Shown: one piece after another, positions 8,679-18,096 of the stretch
Numbering within the stretch: the stretch's first letter is position 1
Layout: each line of letters opens with the position of its first letter
Origin: Candidatus Kapaibacterium sp.
GTDB taxonomy: Bacteria; Bacteroidota; Ignavibacteria; Kapaibacteriales; UBA2268
NCBI GenBank assembly: GCA_013414795.1
Contig: CP058732.1
Span: 980,501 to 1,044,500 of the forward strand
Length of the DNA stretch: 64,000 nt
Direction of reading: 5' to 3'
Notes under the pieces: model-generated
Told to the model about the DNA's origin: nothing
The model's database searches: none
What the model saw: only the letters and a program-made list of their open reading frames with translations
Made by a program: the position numbers and the translations under genes

Positions 8679-11600
8679 CTAACGAATATTTATCACTTTT
8701 GTAAAATGAATTTCTTTCTCGATGTAAATTTTAATTAAATAAGTACCAACTGGATAATTAGACAAATCCAAATAAGTTTTTAAATCTGGGGCAGTTTTTT
8801 GCATTATTATTTCGCCAAGCGAATTGTATACTTCGACTTTTGAAACTGGCAAATTCGTATTAATTTCGAAAACATTTCCGATGGATGGTTTGACCAAGTA
8901 ATTTTCGGTCGTTTCATCGACGGAATTAACTCCTTTGACTTTAAATTTGTATACTTCCGACCAATCGCTTTCCAAAACACCGCTTTTCACTCTAACACGC
9001 CAGTTGAACCAGGTTTCTGGTGGTGCAGTTTCCAATGTAAAAGTATTCTGATTGTAGAGAACTTGTTGCTTCAAAATAAATTGGAATTCTGGGTCGTATG
9101 CAATTTGAATTTCATAGAATGCTTTTGCATTAGTCAATTCCCACTCAAATTCAATTGGTAAATTACTCAAAACGGCTCCTTTCGCTGGTGACATTAGCGT
9201 GGGTTCTCTTAATGCAGTTGTAAAAGAGTATACATCCGACCAAAAACTATTAAATGAATTATTAATTGCTTGGACACGCCAGTAATAACGAGTTCCATAA
9301 GCAAGATTTTGAATACTGAACATTGTGTCGGAAGTTTGGATTTCGACTACTTTATTGTTAAAGAACCTATCGGTTGAAATTTGAATCAAATAACCTTGGG
9401 CGTTTTCGACCGAATACCAAATAAGTTTATCATTAATCCTTAAATTAACGCTATTGTCTGTCGGATAAGAAAGAATTGGTGGAGGCAAATAGTTTTCGGG
9501 AATAGTTTTAAACCAGAAGATGTTTGACCATTGACTTTCCAAGTCAGAATTGTAGGCACGCACACGCCAGTTGTATTTTGTCGAATAGGCAAGTTCAGAG
9601 TATTGAACAAATGTCTGTCCAACGACTTTATATGAAATAACACCGATTGAAAAATCCTCTTTTTCACAAATTTGCACTTCATAGTTAGTTGCATTATCAA
9701 CTGGTTTCCATTGTAAAATGCCCTTCACTGGGGCGAGAGTATCCGCAAACGGTGGTCGAAGCAATTGTGGGGAGGGAAGCAGAGTAGTGAATTTATATAC
9801 TTTCGACCATTCGCTTTTACCAACTTCCCCAGTGGCACGCACACGCCAATAGTAAGTGGTTGCGTATTCCAAATTGGAAAATTGATATTTTGTTTGCTTC
9901 AAATCGACAATTTCAATGACGTTATCGACAAATTGATTCGACTTCGAAACTTGAAGATAATAATGAATTGCACCAGGCACTCCCGTCCAACTCAATTCAC
10001 TTGAAATTGGAACATTTTTAGCCTCGTCGGATGGGTATTGCAAAATTGGCGGGGCAATAGTTGTTAAGAACCAACGAACATCGGACCACATTCCATACTG
10101 TTCACCCCGAAGAAGTCGGACCCTCCAATAATAAGTCGTATAATAGTCTAAATCTGAAATTTCAACTTGGGGGTTATAAACTACGGTATCTTTTACAATT
10201 CTTTCAAATTTGCTGTCAATTGCAATTTGGAACTGATATGACCAAGCATTATTGCTGTTTGCCCAAGTGAATTGAACTTTTAACGGCATATCCAAGGAAC
10301 TGTCCGCAGGCGCAAAAACATTGATTTTCTCGAAAATAGTTGTAAACGCTTGCACATCAGACCAATCACTCACGCAAGATTCCCTTTCTGCCCTTACACG
10401 CCAATAATAAGTCTTTCCTGGCATTAAGTTCGATAAATTATAAACAGTATCTGAAATATTTTCGATATCAAATAACACATTTTGGAAATTTTGGTAGAAC
10501 GAAATCTGCAAATGATATTTTTCGCCAACAATAAACTTATTCCAAATAAATTTTGGGGATATAGGAACGTTTATTGCGTTGTTTTCTGGATAAATCGGCT
10601 TAGGTACGCCAATTGCAAATGTACCTATACAATACTCACCAACACCAGCAAAGGGAGCCTCCAATCGATTATATTGGCTATTGTAAGAAGTGTTTAATTG
10701 TGTAAATGCTCCAAAGCCTTCGCCCTCCCGATAGTAAACCTTCAAACTTTCTGGTTGAGTAAAACCACTCAACCCATTTAAATTGAAATAGATGTATCCA
10801 GCAATTGAATTTGAACTTTGCTTTGTAACTACCCAGCGATAAGGAATCGTAGAGCAAGGTCCGCCTTGGCTAAGATTGTGTGGAATATAATAATGTTTTT
10901 CGACCGTGTATTTAGTGCTACCATTTAGATTGCTGACAAATAAACTTACGTTTGTGTTATAAACTGAATTTCGAAAATCAGAAAGCCCTGTTGAAGTTAT
11001 TGAATTAGTAACAGCGTCCATTTTGAAAATGTGGCGAAAAGCGCGATAGGTTCCAACATTAGAGTAAAATTCAAGAGCGATTCTCCCGCTTGGTGTTACT
11101 TCTGAAAGTAAATAATTATGTCCACCTTCGGCAGTAGTTCCACCCCAAGCGATTAGTGTGTTCCCATTAGGTAAACGTTGGCAACTTCCCATCGCATTGG
11201 ATACGATATTGCTTGGGGCGCGATACTCCCAAACTTTTCTAACAACACGGTTGGCTTCATCAATTTGATATTCAACAACACGAGAGTATCTTGTTGGCTT
11301 AAGGTTCCCATTATCAAAAAGCAGGATATTCCCATTTGGAAGTTCCCGTGGGTCGTGTTGGTGGCTAAATCCAAAGAAATTGTTAACAGTATCGTTCACG
11401 AAAGTAAATTGATTATTTCTGCATTTACTTCCGCCCATTCGCCAAATTATCTCCCCAGTTTGCCGATTGATTTTAGTTATCTCATCAAGATGACGACAGG
11501 AAATTAGAAGATTTCCATCGCTTAACAATTCGATTGAGTTGATATGAAACGGCCGTATGTAATTTGACTCCAAATCGATATCCTCGGTTGCATCTGTAAT

Positions 11601-12131
11601 AGAAAAATGGTCCAAAGCACTCCATTGCCAGACAACTTGTTTCGTACGATAATCGATTTCTTGAATTTTGAAATTATTTACCTTACAATTTGGGTGACCG
11701 TTTGGAACAATTCGGCTCATATCAATAAATGTGTCTGCCTCGGCTATTACCATATAATTTCCGTTTGGAAGAATCAAAAATTCGTGGAAGTCGGTATTGT
11801 AGCCAACTGCCCTAACAGTATCAATCACATTAAAATTAGAATCCAGAACAAAAAAACTGCTCGAGGTAACATCAAATGCAGAAAGTTTTCCATTAGGGTG
11901 CATTTTAAAATCGATAAAACCCTGGCGAAGAAAGCCAAAATTCTTTGTGTAAACCTTGAAACCAGAATTGTCGTAGACAGCCAAATCACTATTATCCATA
12001 GGACCAAGAAACAGGTAACCAGGAGAAGGATTATTCCAAACAGTTCTCTGAATTATTAGATTATCACCAAACAATTCAAAGACTTTGAATAGCATTAAAA
12101 GAAAGAAAAGTAAAGAAAATTTATTTTTCAT
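8679..12131 (-). CDS. Secreted arylsulfotransferase-like protein with FN3-like repeats and T9SS domain
   Basis: This 1150-residue exported protein starts with a signal peptide (MKNKFSLLFFLLMLF). An arylsulfotransferase (Arylsulfotran_2-like) beta-propeller spans about residues 30-400, with DFHEFLILPNGNY, LISCRHLDEITKI, FSHQHDPRELPNGN and RLPNGNTLIAWGG; the conserved His residues of the family are present. Six FN3-like modules of about 90 residues follow, each closing with a TYYWRVRA-like strand and WSDV. The last 75 residues form a T9SS sorting domain (VEVYNSLGEIIMQ, YPVGTYLIKI). The start at 12131 has a GAGG ribosome site. It lies 7 nt after a second ASST-like gene, so they form one operon. 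Activity is inferred; a structural or binding role is possible. Confidence 0.85.
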   Translation of the reverse strand: MKNKFSLLFFLLMLFKVFELFGDNLIIQRTVWNNPSPGYLFLGPMDNSDLAVYDNSGFKVYTKNFGFLRQGFIDFKMHPNGKLSAFDVTSSSFFVLDSNFNVIDTVRAVGYNTDFHEFLILPNGNYMVIAEADTFIDMSRIVPNGHPNCKVNNFKIQEIDYRTKQVVWQWSALDHFSITDATEDIDLESNYIRPFHINSIELLSDGNLLISCRHLDEITKINRQTGEIIWRMGGSKCRNNQFTFVNDTVNNFFGFSHQHDPRELPNGNILLFDNGNLKPTRYSRVVEYQIDEANRVVRKVWEYRAPSNIVSNAMGSCQRLPNGNTLIAWGGTTAEGGHNYLLSEVTPSGRIALEFYSNVGTYRAFRHIFKMDAVTNSITSTGLSDFRNSVYNTNVSLFVSNLNGSTKYTVEKHYYIPHNLSQGGPCSTIPYRWVVTKQSSNSIAGYIYFNLNGLSGFTQPESLKVYYREGEGFGAFTQLNTSYNSQYNRLEAPFAGVGEYCIGTFAIGVPKPIYPENNAINVPISPKFIWNKFIVGEKYHLQISFYQNFQNVLFDIENISDTVYNLSNLMPGKTYYWRVRAERESCVSDWSDVQAFTTIFEKINVFAPADSSLDMPLKVQFTWANSNNAWSYQFQIAIDSKFERIVKDTVVYNPQVEISDLDYYTTYYWRVRLLRGEQYGMWSDVRWFLTTIAPPILQYPSDEAKNVPISSELSWTGVPGAIHYYLQVSKSNQFVDNVIEIVDLKQTKYQFSNLEYATTYYWRVRATGEVGKSEWSKVYKFTTLLPSPQLLRPPFADTLAPVKGILQWKPVDNATNYEVQICEKEDFSIGVISYKVVGQTFVQYSELAYSTKYNWRVRAYNSDLESQWSNIFWFKTIPENYLPPPILSYPTDNSVNLRINDKLIWYSVENAQGYLIQISTDRFFNNKVVEIQTSDTMFSIQNLAYGTRYYWRVQAINNSFNSFWSDVYSFTTALREPTLMSPAKGAVLSNLPIEFEWELTNAKAFYEIQIAYDPEFQFILKQQVLYNQNTFTLETAPPETWFNWRVRVKSGVLESDWSEVYKFKVKGVNSVDETTENYLVKPSIGNVFEINTNLPVSKVEVYNSLGEIIMQKTAPDLKTYLDLSNYPVGTYLIKIYIEKEIHFTKVINIR

Positions 12132-12138
12132 AACAACC

Positions 12139-15075
12139 TCAATAATTTGCAATTATAACTTGTTTGATAAAGCGATGTCTTGTTGTCTCCACAATTATTA
12201 TGTATACGCCAGGTGCAAGATTATCAACATTTATTCTGAAAGACATATTATTCAAGGCATTTGTCTCGCCCTCGATAATTTTTCGACCAAGTGCATCCAG
12301 CATTTTATAAGATTTTATCCATTCAGAATGGGACTCAATGAACAAAGTTCCATTAGCAGGATTTGGATAAACGGCAAAGCCGTCCGTGTTTTCTTCAACG
12401 GAGTTTGGTTCTTGAATCGAAAATGTTCCGCTCTCTGCAAAAATTTTGTAATCTTTCAATGAAGTAATACGAATCTTATAATTATCGCTCGGTTCAATAA
12501 TGTTCGGTGTATTCCAAACAAATTTTCCGTAAACGCTGTAAATTGAGTCGATAATATTGAAGACTGGTGTACTTCCTTTGTACAACGTAATCATAAAATC
12601 TGGGTCAAGGTTATGTTCCCATTCAACAGTATAGTTTCGTTCTTTAATCCAAATATCGTTTGCTTTTGGTGAAAGAATTCTTATGAACGGGTCTTTAACT
12701 TCAAAAGAAAATGGTTCCGACCAATCGCTTTGTCCAAAAGAATTCGTACATCTTACTTTCCAATAGTATGTTCCAGGGTCTAATTTTAACATTTTGAAGA
12801 TGTTCTCTTTCAATCCATTGGTATTTAAAACAATATGAACAAAACCCGAGTCTTTGGCAATAAGGATTTCAGATGAAGTTACAACATTTCTTGGAGTCCA
12901 CTGGAAAATGATTTCTTTTTGACTATTTAGAATTGAATTGTTAAGGGGATGAGTTAATATAGGTGGTGCAGGTGGCTTATCAAAATCAGCAGTTGCAATA
13001 ATGTATTCTCCGTCGAGTGAATTAATTTGTGCAGAAAGAATAGCATTAATCGAATCATATGTGGATGGGAGTTGCTCAAATGGTTGTTCGGGGGTTGTTC
13101 TTCGCCAAATAGCCAAATTCCTCCGATGAAGAAGCATTGGGAACTGTTTTAAATCCAATACAATTTTACCAGAAAATTGCTCGATGTTTTCGCTGGAAAT
13201 CATAATTTTATAAATATTAACAAGAGGCGTAACACCTTTGAACCTTGGATAAAGTGGTGCATAGGAATATTTTTCTACACTAATTTTCGAAGGACTAACA
13301 TCGGAAAGTTGCGAAAAGACTATGCATACACCAGTGTTTTCGTTCCCCACATTGAAATGCAAACTATCGTTTGGGGTTTGACCAGGAGTAACAATAAGAG
13401 AAATTTCGTTCTTGGTTACGACGACATCTGGTCGGTTTGGGGGATATGGAAATCTATACGCTCGATAGGATGTAGTTTGAAAAGAAACACCCTTCGGGAA
13501 AGAAAGTTCAAATTCTACTTCGCCTTGTGGATTTACTTCTGTAACTATTCGAATATGCCCTTGTGTAACCCCACCCCAGCCAATAACTGTATTACCATTG
13601 GGCAAACGCTGGGTCGAACCCATCGTCTCGCCGTATATGTCTGGATTGTTGCGATATTCCCAGACAAGTTCTGCGGTCAAATTAGTTTCGTCAAGTTTGT
13701 ATTCAACAGCACGGGAATATGGTGTCGGGTGTTGATTGCCATTGTCATATAGTGTGATATTTCCATTCGGTTGACGGCGTATATCGTGTTGATACGAAAA
13801 GTAGGTTGGAGCATTTTCCTCGTGTTCATTGATAAAAGTAAACATATTCTTCTTTCCGCCAAGTCGCCAAATTATTTCGCCTGTCTCACGACTAATCTTT
13901 GTGATTTCAGAAAGATGGCGAGAAGAAATAAGTAAATTGCCATCATAGTCGAGTTCAACTGCATTGATATGAACTGGGTCGACGGCAATTCCCGTCAATG
14001 GTGCATAAGAATCTTCTAATGGAATATGGTCCCAACTACGCCATTGAAAAACAACATTCTTGTCGGCATCCAATTCTTGAATAATACTTCCTAAAACAAT
14101 TGCATTCGGGTCTCCGTCGGGTACGACCTGGCTCATATCAATTGGCTGTGGGTCGTAAGAGATAAGTAGATAATGACCATTTGGTAAAATCTTAAAATCG
14201 TGGAAGTCGGCAATATAACCCCCCTTGCATTGTACAGTATCGATAACCTCTAAATTTTCGTTCATTACTTCCATATAGGCTTCCGCCCAACCCCAACCTT
14301 GCGGAATATGGGAAGTGATAATATGAGCGTTCGTAATTAAGCCACTGGGTTGCATTTTGAAATCAAAACCTGGGAGTGGAACTTTTTTATACTTGATTGG
14401 TTTTCCGTCGTTATCGAGTATCATCAAATAACTTCTTTCGGCACCCATTCCGAAATTGGCAATGTATATATAACCAGGAGCAGGATTTCGAACAGAATTG
14501 ATTATTACAGTTGGAAAATCGGGCGGAAGCGTGTCGGCTAATATTTTTTCAGAACTTTTAATGTTTCCGTCAACAAAATTATGTTCAAAATTCTCCGAGA
14601 AAGATTTCGAAAATAGAGACGCAAAGAGAATTTTTTGTTCACTTGGAGAAACATTTGAAGTGGTAAATTCGAAACTTTTGTCGAAAACTTTTGTCGTTAC
14701 CTTCTCCCCAAGTGCAAAAGGTTCAAGAGTGTAGATTGTTACAGTTCTCTGGTCGTTAGATATGGAGTATCTGAATTTATGTATTCCACTTTTTTCCCCA
14801 ACGATAGATACCCTTTCCTCTAAATTCTTAAAAACAACTGGCTGAGCAAATTTTAAAATTATTGGCGTTTCAATTGAGTGCATCCCAGTTTTATGCTTGG
14901 GATAAAAATATGTCAACTCTTGCGAAAATAAACTAATAGAGAAAATCAAGGTAAACAAAAGAGAAAATCTTGCCAGCATAGTTCTTTTTAATGTTTGTTT
15001 AACCAAAATATGAAACAAATTTGGGGTGTGTTTTGTTACAAATCTATTTAAATCTGTATCTTTGATGTTTTTCAT
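12139..15075 (-). CDS. Secreted arylsulfotransferase-like protein with T9SS domain
   Basis: About 978 residues. The hydrophobic signal core begins at an internal Met (14979), so that ATG is a serious alternative start; 15075 is preceded by GGGA. An Ig-like segment follows (YFYPKHKTG), then an Arylsulfotran_2-like propeller with DFHDFKILPNGHY, LISSRHLSEITKISRETG, FSYQHDIRRQPNGN and RLPNGNTVIGWGG. Behind it are an FN3-like module and a KNH/Ser-Thr-rich-type module, ending in a T9SS domain with FAVYPNPANGTLF and LAPGVYIIIVE. It is a paralogue of the next gene in the operon. ASSTs move sulfate between phenolic compounds in the periplasm; the T9SS tail puts this one outside the outer membrane. Confidence 0.85.
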   Translation of the reverse strand: MKNIKDTDLNRFVTKHTPNLFHILVKQTLKRTMLARFSLLFTLIFSISLFSQELTYFYPKHKTGMHSIETPIILKFAQPVVFKNLEERVSIVGEKSGIHKFRYSISNDQRTVTIYTLEPFALGEKVTTKVFDKSFEFTTSNVSPSEQKILFASLFSKSFSENFEHNFVDGNIKSSEKILADTLPPDFPTVIINSVRNPAPGYIYIANFGMGAERSYLMILDNDGKPIKYKKVPLPGFDFKMQPSGLITNAHIITSHIPQGWGWAEAYMEVMNENLEVIDTVQCKGGYIADFHDFKILPNGHYLLISYDPQPIDMSQVVPDGDPNAIVLGSIIQELDADKNVVFQWRSWDHIPLEDSYAPLTGIAVDPVHINAVELDYDGNLLISSRHLSEITKISRETGEIIWRLGGKKNMFTFINEHEENAPTYFSYQHDIRRQPNGNITLYDNGNQHPTPYSRAVEYKLDETNLTAELVWEYRNNPDIYGETMGSTQRLPNGNTVIGWGGVTQGHIRIVTEVNPQGEVEFELSFPKGVSFQTTSYRAYRFPYPPNRPDVVVTKNEISLIVTPGQTPNDSLHFNVGNENTGVCIVFSQLSDVSPSKISVEKYSYAPLYPRFKGVTPLVNIYKIMISSENIEQFSGKIVLDLKQFPMLLHRRNLAIWRRTTPEQPFEQLPSTYDSINAILSAQINSLDGEYIIATADFDKPPAPPILTHPLNNSILNSQKEIIFQWTPRNVVTSSEILIAKDSGFVHIVLNTNGLKENIFKMLKLDPGTYYWKVRCTNSFGQSDWSEPFSFEVKDPFIRILSPKANDIWIKERNYTVEWEHNLDPDFMITLYKGSTPVFNIIDSIYSVYGKFVWNTPNIIEPSDNYKIRITSLKDYKIFAESGTFSIQEPNSVEENTDGFAVYPNPANGTLFIESHSEWIKSYKMLDALGRKIIEGETNALNNMSFRINVDNLAPGVYIIIVETTRHRFIKQVIIANY

Positions 15076-15194
15076 AATAATCCCATACAATCTATATTGA
15101 AAATTATAAAATTGTAATAGCAAATATTGTAGAAAGATTAATGAAATTTTAGTCGAGGTTTGGTTGTTTTTTTTGTAAATAGAAATTAAAACCC

Positions 15195-15215
15195 TTGTAG
15201 TTCTAATAACTACAA
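15195..15215 (-). terminator. Hairpin after the response regulator gene
   Basis: A perfect 8-bp stem with a 5-nt loop lies 43 nt beyond the stop of the response regulator. On the minus strand it is followed by GGGTTTTAATTT rather than a clean T run, so it is a weak terminator candidate. Confidence 0.45.
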
Positions 15216-15257
15216 AAAATAATCATAAAGGAAAAATTTGGAGAGTAATTGAATTAA

Positions 15258-15887
15258 TTAGACAAGACCATTTTTGATTGCATAGTGTGTGAGTTCAGCA
15301 TTGTTTTTCATTTTCATTTTTTCAAGAATGCGAATTCGATATGTGCTTACAGTATTAGAACTTAACTGCAACTCATCTGCAATTTCTTTGATAGTTTTTC
15401 CAGAAGCAATAAGACAAAGAACTTGAAACTCACGGTCGGAGAGTTGTTCGTGTAAAGGAACGGAACTTGTATCTTCCAACTTTTGGGCAAGCAACTCTGC
15501 CAGATTCTCGGAAACATATTTCCGACCCATCGCAACTCGATGTATTGCCTCGATTAGTTCCTCTGGTTCGCATTCTTTATTCAAATAGCCTGCTGCTCCA
15601 GCTTTCAACAAACGAACTGCATATTGGTCTTCTGGGTAAACAGTAAAGATTAATACAGGCAGTTTTGGCTTTATTCTTTTAATTTCCTTTAAAGTTTCCA
15701 AACCATCTTTACCAGGCATCGAAATATCGAGCAAAACAACATCGTAATTTCCTTCTTGAATCTTTTCCAGAAGTTCAAAGCCAGAACTTGCCTCCCCCGT
15801 GACTTTTAAATGGGGGTCGGATTCGATTATCTGTTTCAATCCAGTTCGTACAACAGCGTGGTCATCTGCAATAATTATCTTAATCAT
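15258..15887 (-). CDS. NarL/FixJ-type response regulator
   Basis: A 209-residue two-component regulator. The N-terminal receiver domain has the acidic pair DD at residues 8-9, the phospho-acceptor Asp54 in VVLLDISMPGKDG, and conserved T/K positions (LIFTV, GYLNKE). The C-terminal LuxR-type helix-turn-helix (about 140-205) reads LSDREFQVLCLIASGKTIKEIA, then SSNTVSTYR. It lies 2 nt behind the sensor kinase gene, its probable partner. No target site can be assigned; the ASST pair immediately downstream is a plausible regulon member. Confidence 0.93.
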   Translation of the reverse strand: MIKIIIADDHAVVRTGLKQIIESDPHLKVTGEASSGFELLEKIQEGNYDVVLLDISMPGKDGLETLKEIKRIKPKLPVLIFTVYPEDQYAVRLLKAGAAGYLNKECEPEELIEAIHRVAMGRKYVSENLAELLAQKLEDTSSVPLHEQLSDREFQVLCLIASGKTIKEIADELQLSSNTVSTYRIRILEKMKMKNNAELTHYAIKNGLV

Positions 15888-15889
15888 AG

Positions 15890-18037
15890 TTAATTTATTG
15901 GAATTGTTAATGTTACCGTTGTTCCAACGTTAGAGACACCTTGAATTGTCAATTTTCCATTGACTGAATTTGCCCGTTCCTTCATTCCAGTTATCCCAAG
16001 CGACCTTTTCGAAACCATATCTTCTTGCTTAATACCTTTACCATTATCAGACACAATAAGAACAAGATTATTGTCTTCAACCTGTAAACTCACATCTACA
16101 CGAGTTGCATTGGCGTGGCGAGCGATATTTGTTAAAATTTCCTGGAAAACACGAAAAACTACAATTGACTTCGCCTCGTCGAGTTGAACATCTTGCCTTG
16201 TTAAATTTATCCTGCATCGAATAGCAGTTTGTCGTTGGAATTCCTTTGCTTGCCATTCTATTGCTGCAACAATCCCAAAATGGTCTAAAATACTCGGTCG
16301 TAGTTGCGATGAAATCGAACGCACCTTCTTGATTGTAGTTTCGACCATTTCAATGAGTTTTATGAGTTTCTCGTGAAGTACATCCTCTCGTAAATATTTC
16401 TTTTTCAATATCCACGACATTTCCAATTTCATTGCAGTCAGCAAATGCCCCAACTCGTCGTGAATCTCAAAAGCAAGTTTCTTCTTTTCCTCTTCTCGTA
16501 AGGATTCGAAGTACAAAGCCAGATTTCGCATTTCCTCTTGCGAAGATTTCAGTTGCTCCTCGACTTTCTTTTGTTCGTTTATTTCAAACAGAACGCAATT
16601 CACTCTTTGAATTTTGCCACGTTCGTCGACCTCGTTCGCAAAAAATCCTTTCATCCAAAGGGTATCTTCTTCCCCTCTTTTCACTCTAAAATCCAGTTCT
16701 CTTGTAATATCGGGAAAGTGGAACAACTCTGCCAATACCTCATTCACTTTAAAAGAATCTTCCGAATGTACCAAATCTGAAAACTTCACCCTTTCGTTGA
16801 CTTGGTTATTATGATTCTCATCAATAACGCCTTCAATTTTCCCTATAATATTTTCAATATAAAATTCAGAATCGATGGTAAACGAGACAATTTGAAGAAA
16901 CTTTGTGGTTTGCTCCACAAGACTTTGATACTTCTTCAATTCTTGTAGAATCTTATCAAATTCAGTAATGTCTTCAAATAGAAACACACGAAAGTTTTTG
17001 TTTGTAAACTTGCTTTGTATCGTATAAGTCGAAACCTTGCACTTTTTTCCATCTTTTTCAAATTCAAACGCAGCAGAACCAGTTTCACCAAGAATATTTG
17101 CTTTGCGAATTTCATTGAGAATGTTTCTATCGCTTTCCAAAAGTAGTCTGGCTTTCTGGTTTTGAACAAATGTTTCGGATAAGTCAGTTTGAATCTGAAT
17201 TCCAATTGGCAAATTTTCTAAAATCAATTGGAGTACTTCTGATTTTTCGATTTCTTTTAATTCCTTTTGTGAAATTTTTTCGTTTGGCTCGATAACCAAA
17301 AGTATCAGTTTGTCCTCAGTAGAAATCTGTGAAAAATGGCAAATTGCTGGAATTTGTGAATCTTTTTCCTTCGCCTTAATAATTCCACTGATTGTTTGGC
17401 TCTTGGAATTCAAAAGATTAGTAAGAAACTTGTCGAAATCAATTTCACTTCCCCAATCGAGAATATCTTTAAGTTTATAGATTTTTTGGGTTTCTAAACC
17501 AAGCACTCTTTGTGCTACCGAATTAAATTTCAATATGTTAAAATGCAAATCGAGTAACAAGCAAGGAATTGGAATGTGTTCCAAAAATTCGAACAAAGAC
17601 TTTGCACTCGAAGGACTCTCTTCTTGCACCGACTTATCTTTTGTTTCAAAACGAACATTTTGGACAAAATTCAATGCATAAATTTTATTGTCCAGACTAA
17701 CTGGATTGGAAATTATTCTGGTTGCAACGACTTTATGGTGCTTTTTGCTTGATTGAACAACAGAATGGCTCAATTTCGCTTCTCGAATTGCTACGATTGC
17801 TGGACAATTTTCACAAATAAATTCGGAATTGAAAAGAACATTGTAACACTTTTGCCCAATTGGACTCGATTTTAATTTATTAAACTCCTCATTGCTCCAA
17901 ATAATGTTGAAACTTTCATCGATTAGGTAGACGGGAGTAGACGAATTATTATATATTTCCAAATGTACGAATGGGTTGTCTGGCTTTTCTTTGCCATCGT
18001 TACGAAAAACTTTGAAAATTTCTTTAATTATTTTCAA
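15890..18037 (-). CDS. Multi-PAS sensor histidine kinase (HisKA_3)
   Basis: A 715-residue kinase. The N-terminal two-thirds contain roughly four PAS-like domains; the first carries a Cys pair (CENCPA) after GQKCYNVLF, a pattern sometimes linked to redox or metal sensing. A coiled region leads to a HisKA_3 dimerisation domain with the phospho-His in FEIHDELGHLLTAMK at about residue 530. The HATPase domain has LTNIARHANA (N box), DNGKGI (G1) and LGITGMKERA (G2). No transmembrane segment is obvious, so it is probably cytoplasmic. It pairs with the regulator 2 nt downstream. Confidence 0.92.
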   Translation of the reverse strand: MKIIKEIFKVFRNDGKEKPDNPFVHLEIYNNSSTPVYLIDESFNIIWSNEEFNKLKSSPIGQKCYNVLFNSEFICENCPAIVAIREAKLSHSVVQSSKKHHKVVATRIISNPVSLDNKIYALNFVQNVRFETKDKSVQEESPSSAKSLFEFLEHIPIPCLLLDLHFNILKFNSVAQRVLGLETQKIYKLKDILDWGSEIDFDKFLTNLLNSKSQTISGIIKAKEKDSQIPAICHFSQISTEDKLILLVIEPNEKISQKELKEIEKSEVLQLILENLPIGIQIQTDLSETFVQNQKARLLLESDRNILNEIRKANILGETGSAAFEFEKDGKKCKVSTYTIQSKFTNKNFRVFLFEDITEFDKILQELKKYQSLVEQTTKFLQIVSFTIDSEFYIENIIGKIEGVIDENHNNQVNERVKFSDLVHSEDSFKVNEVLAELFHFPDITRELDFRVKRGEEDTLWMKGFFANEVDERGKIQRVNCVLFEINEQKKVEEQLKSSQEEMRNLALYFESLREEEKKKLAFEIHDELGHLLTAMKLEMSWILKKKYLREDVLHEKLIKLIEMVETTIKKVRSISSQLRPSILDHFGIVAAIEWQAKEFQRQTAIRCRINLTRQDVQLDEAKSIVVFRVFQEILTNIARHANATRVDVSLQVEDNNLVLIVSDNGKGIKQEDMVSKRSLGITGMKERANSVNGKLTIQGVSNVGTTVTLTIPIN

Positions 18038-18096
18038 ATTCCAACCTTATAAATCACTAAATAGTAACAACTTAAACTGAAAAATATTGTTATATT

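Noticed and set aside
11607-12059. 150-codon plus-strand ORF opposite the ASST/FN3 gene
   Set aside because: A shadow of the propeller coding frame; no family resemblance.
8679-12131. FN3-module DNA repeats as a tandem DNA repeat array
   Set aside because: The similarity is at protein level (YYWRVRA strands); the DNA copies are diverged and explained by the coding modules.
13177-13752. 191-codon plus-strand ORF opposite the second ASST gene
   Set aside because: A shadow of a conserved region; rich in Ile, Asn and Trp with no domain pattern.
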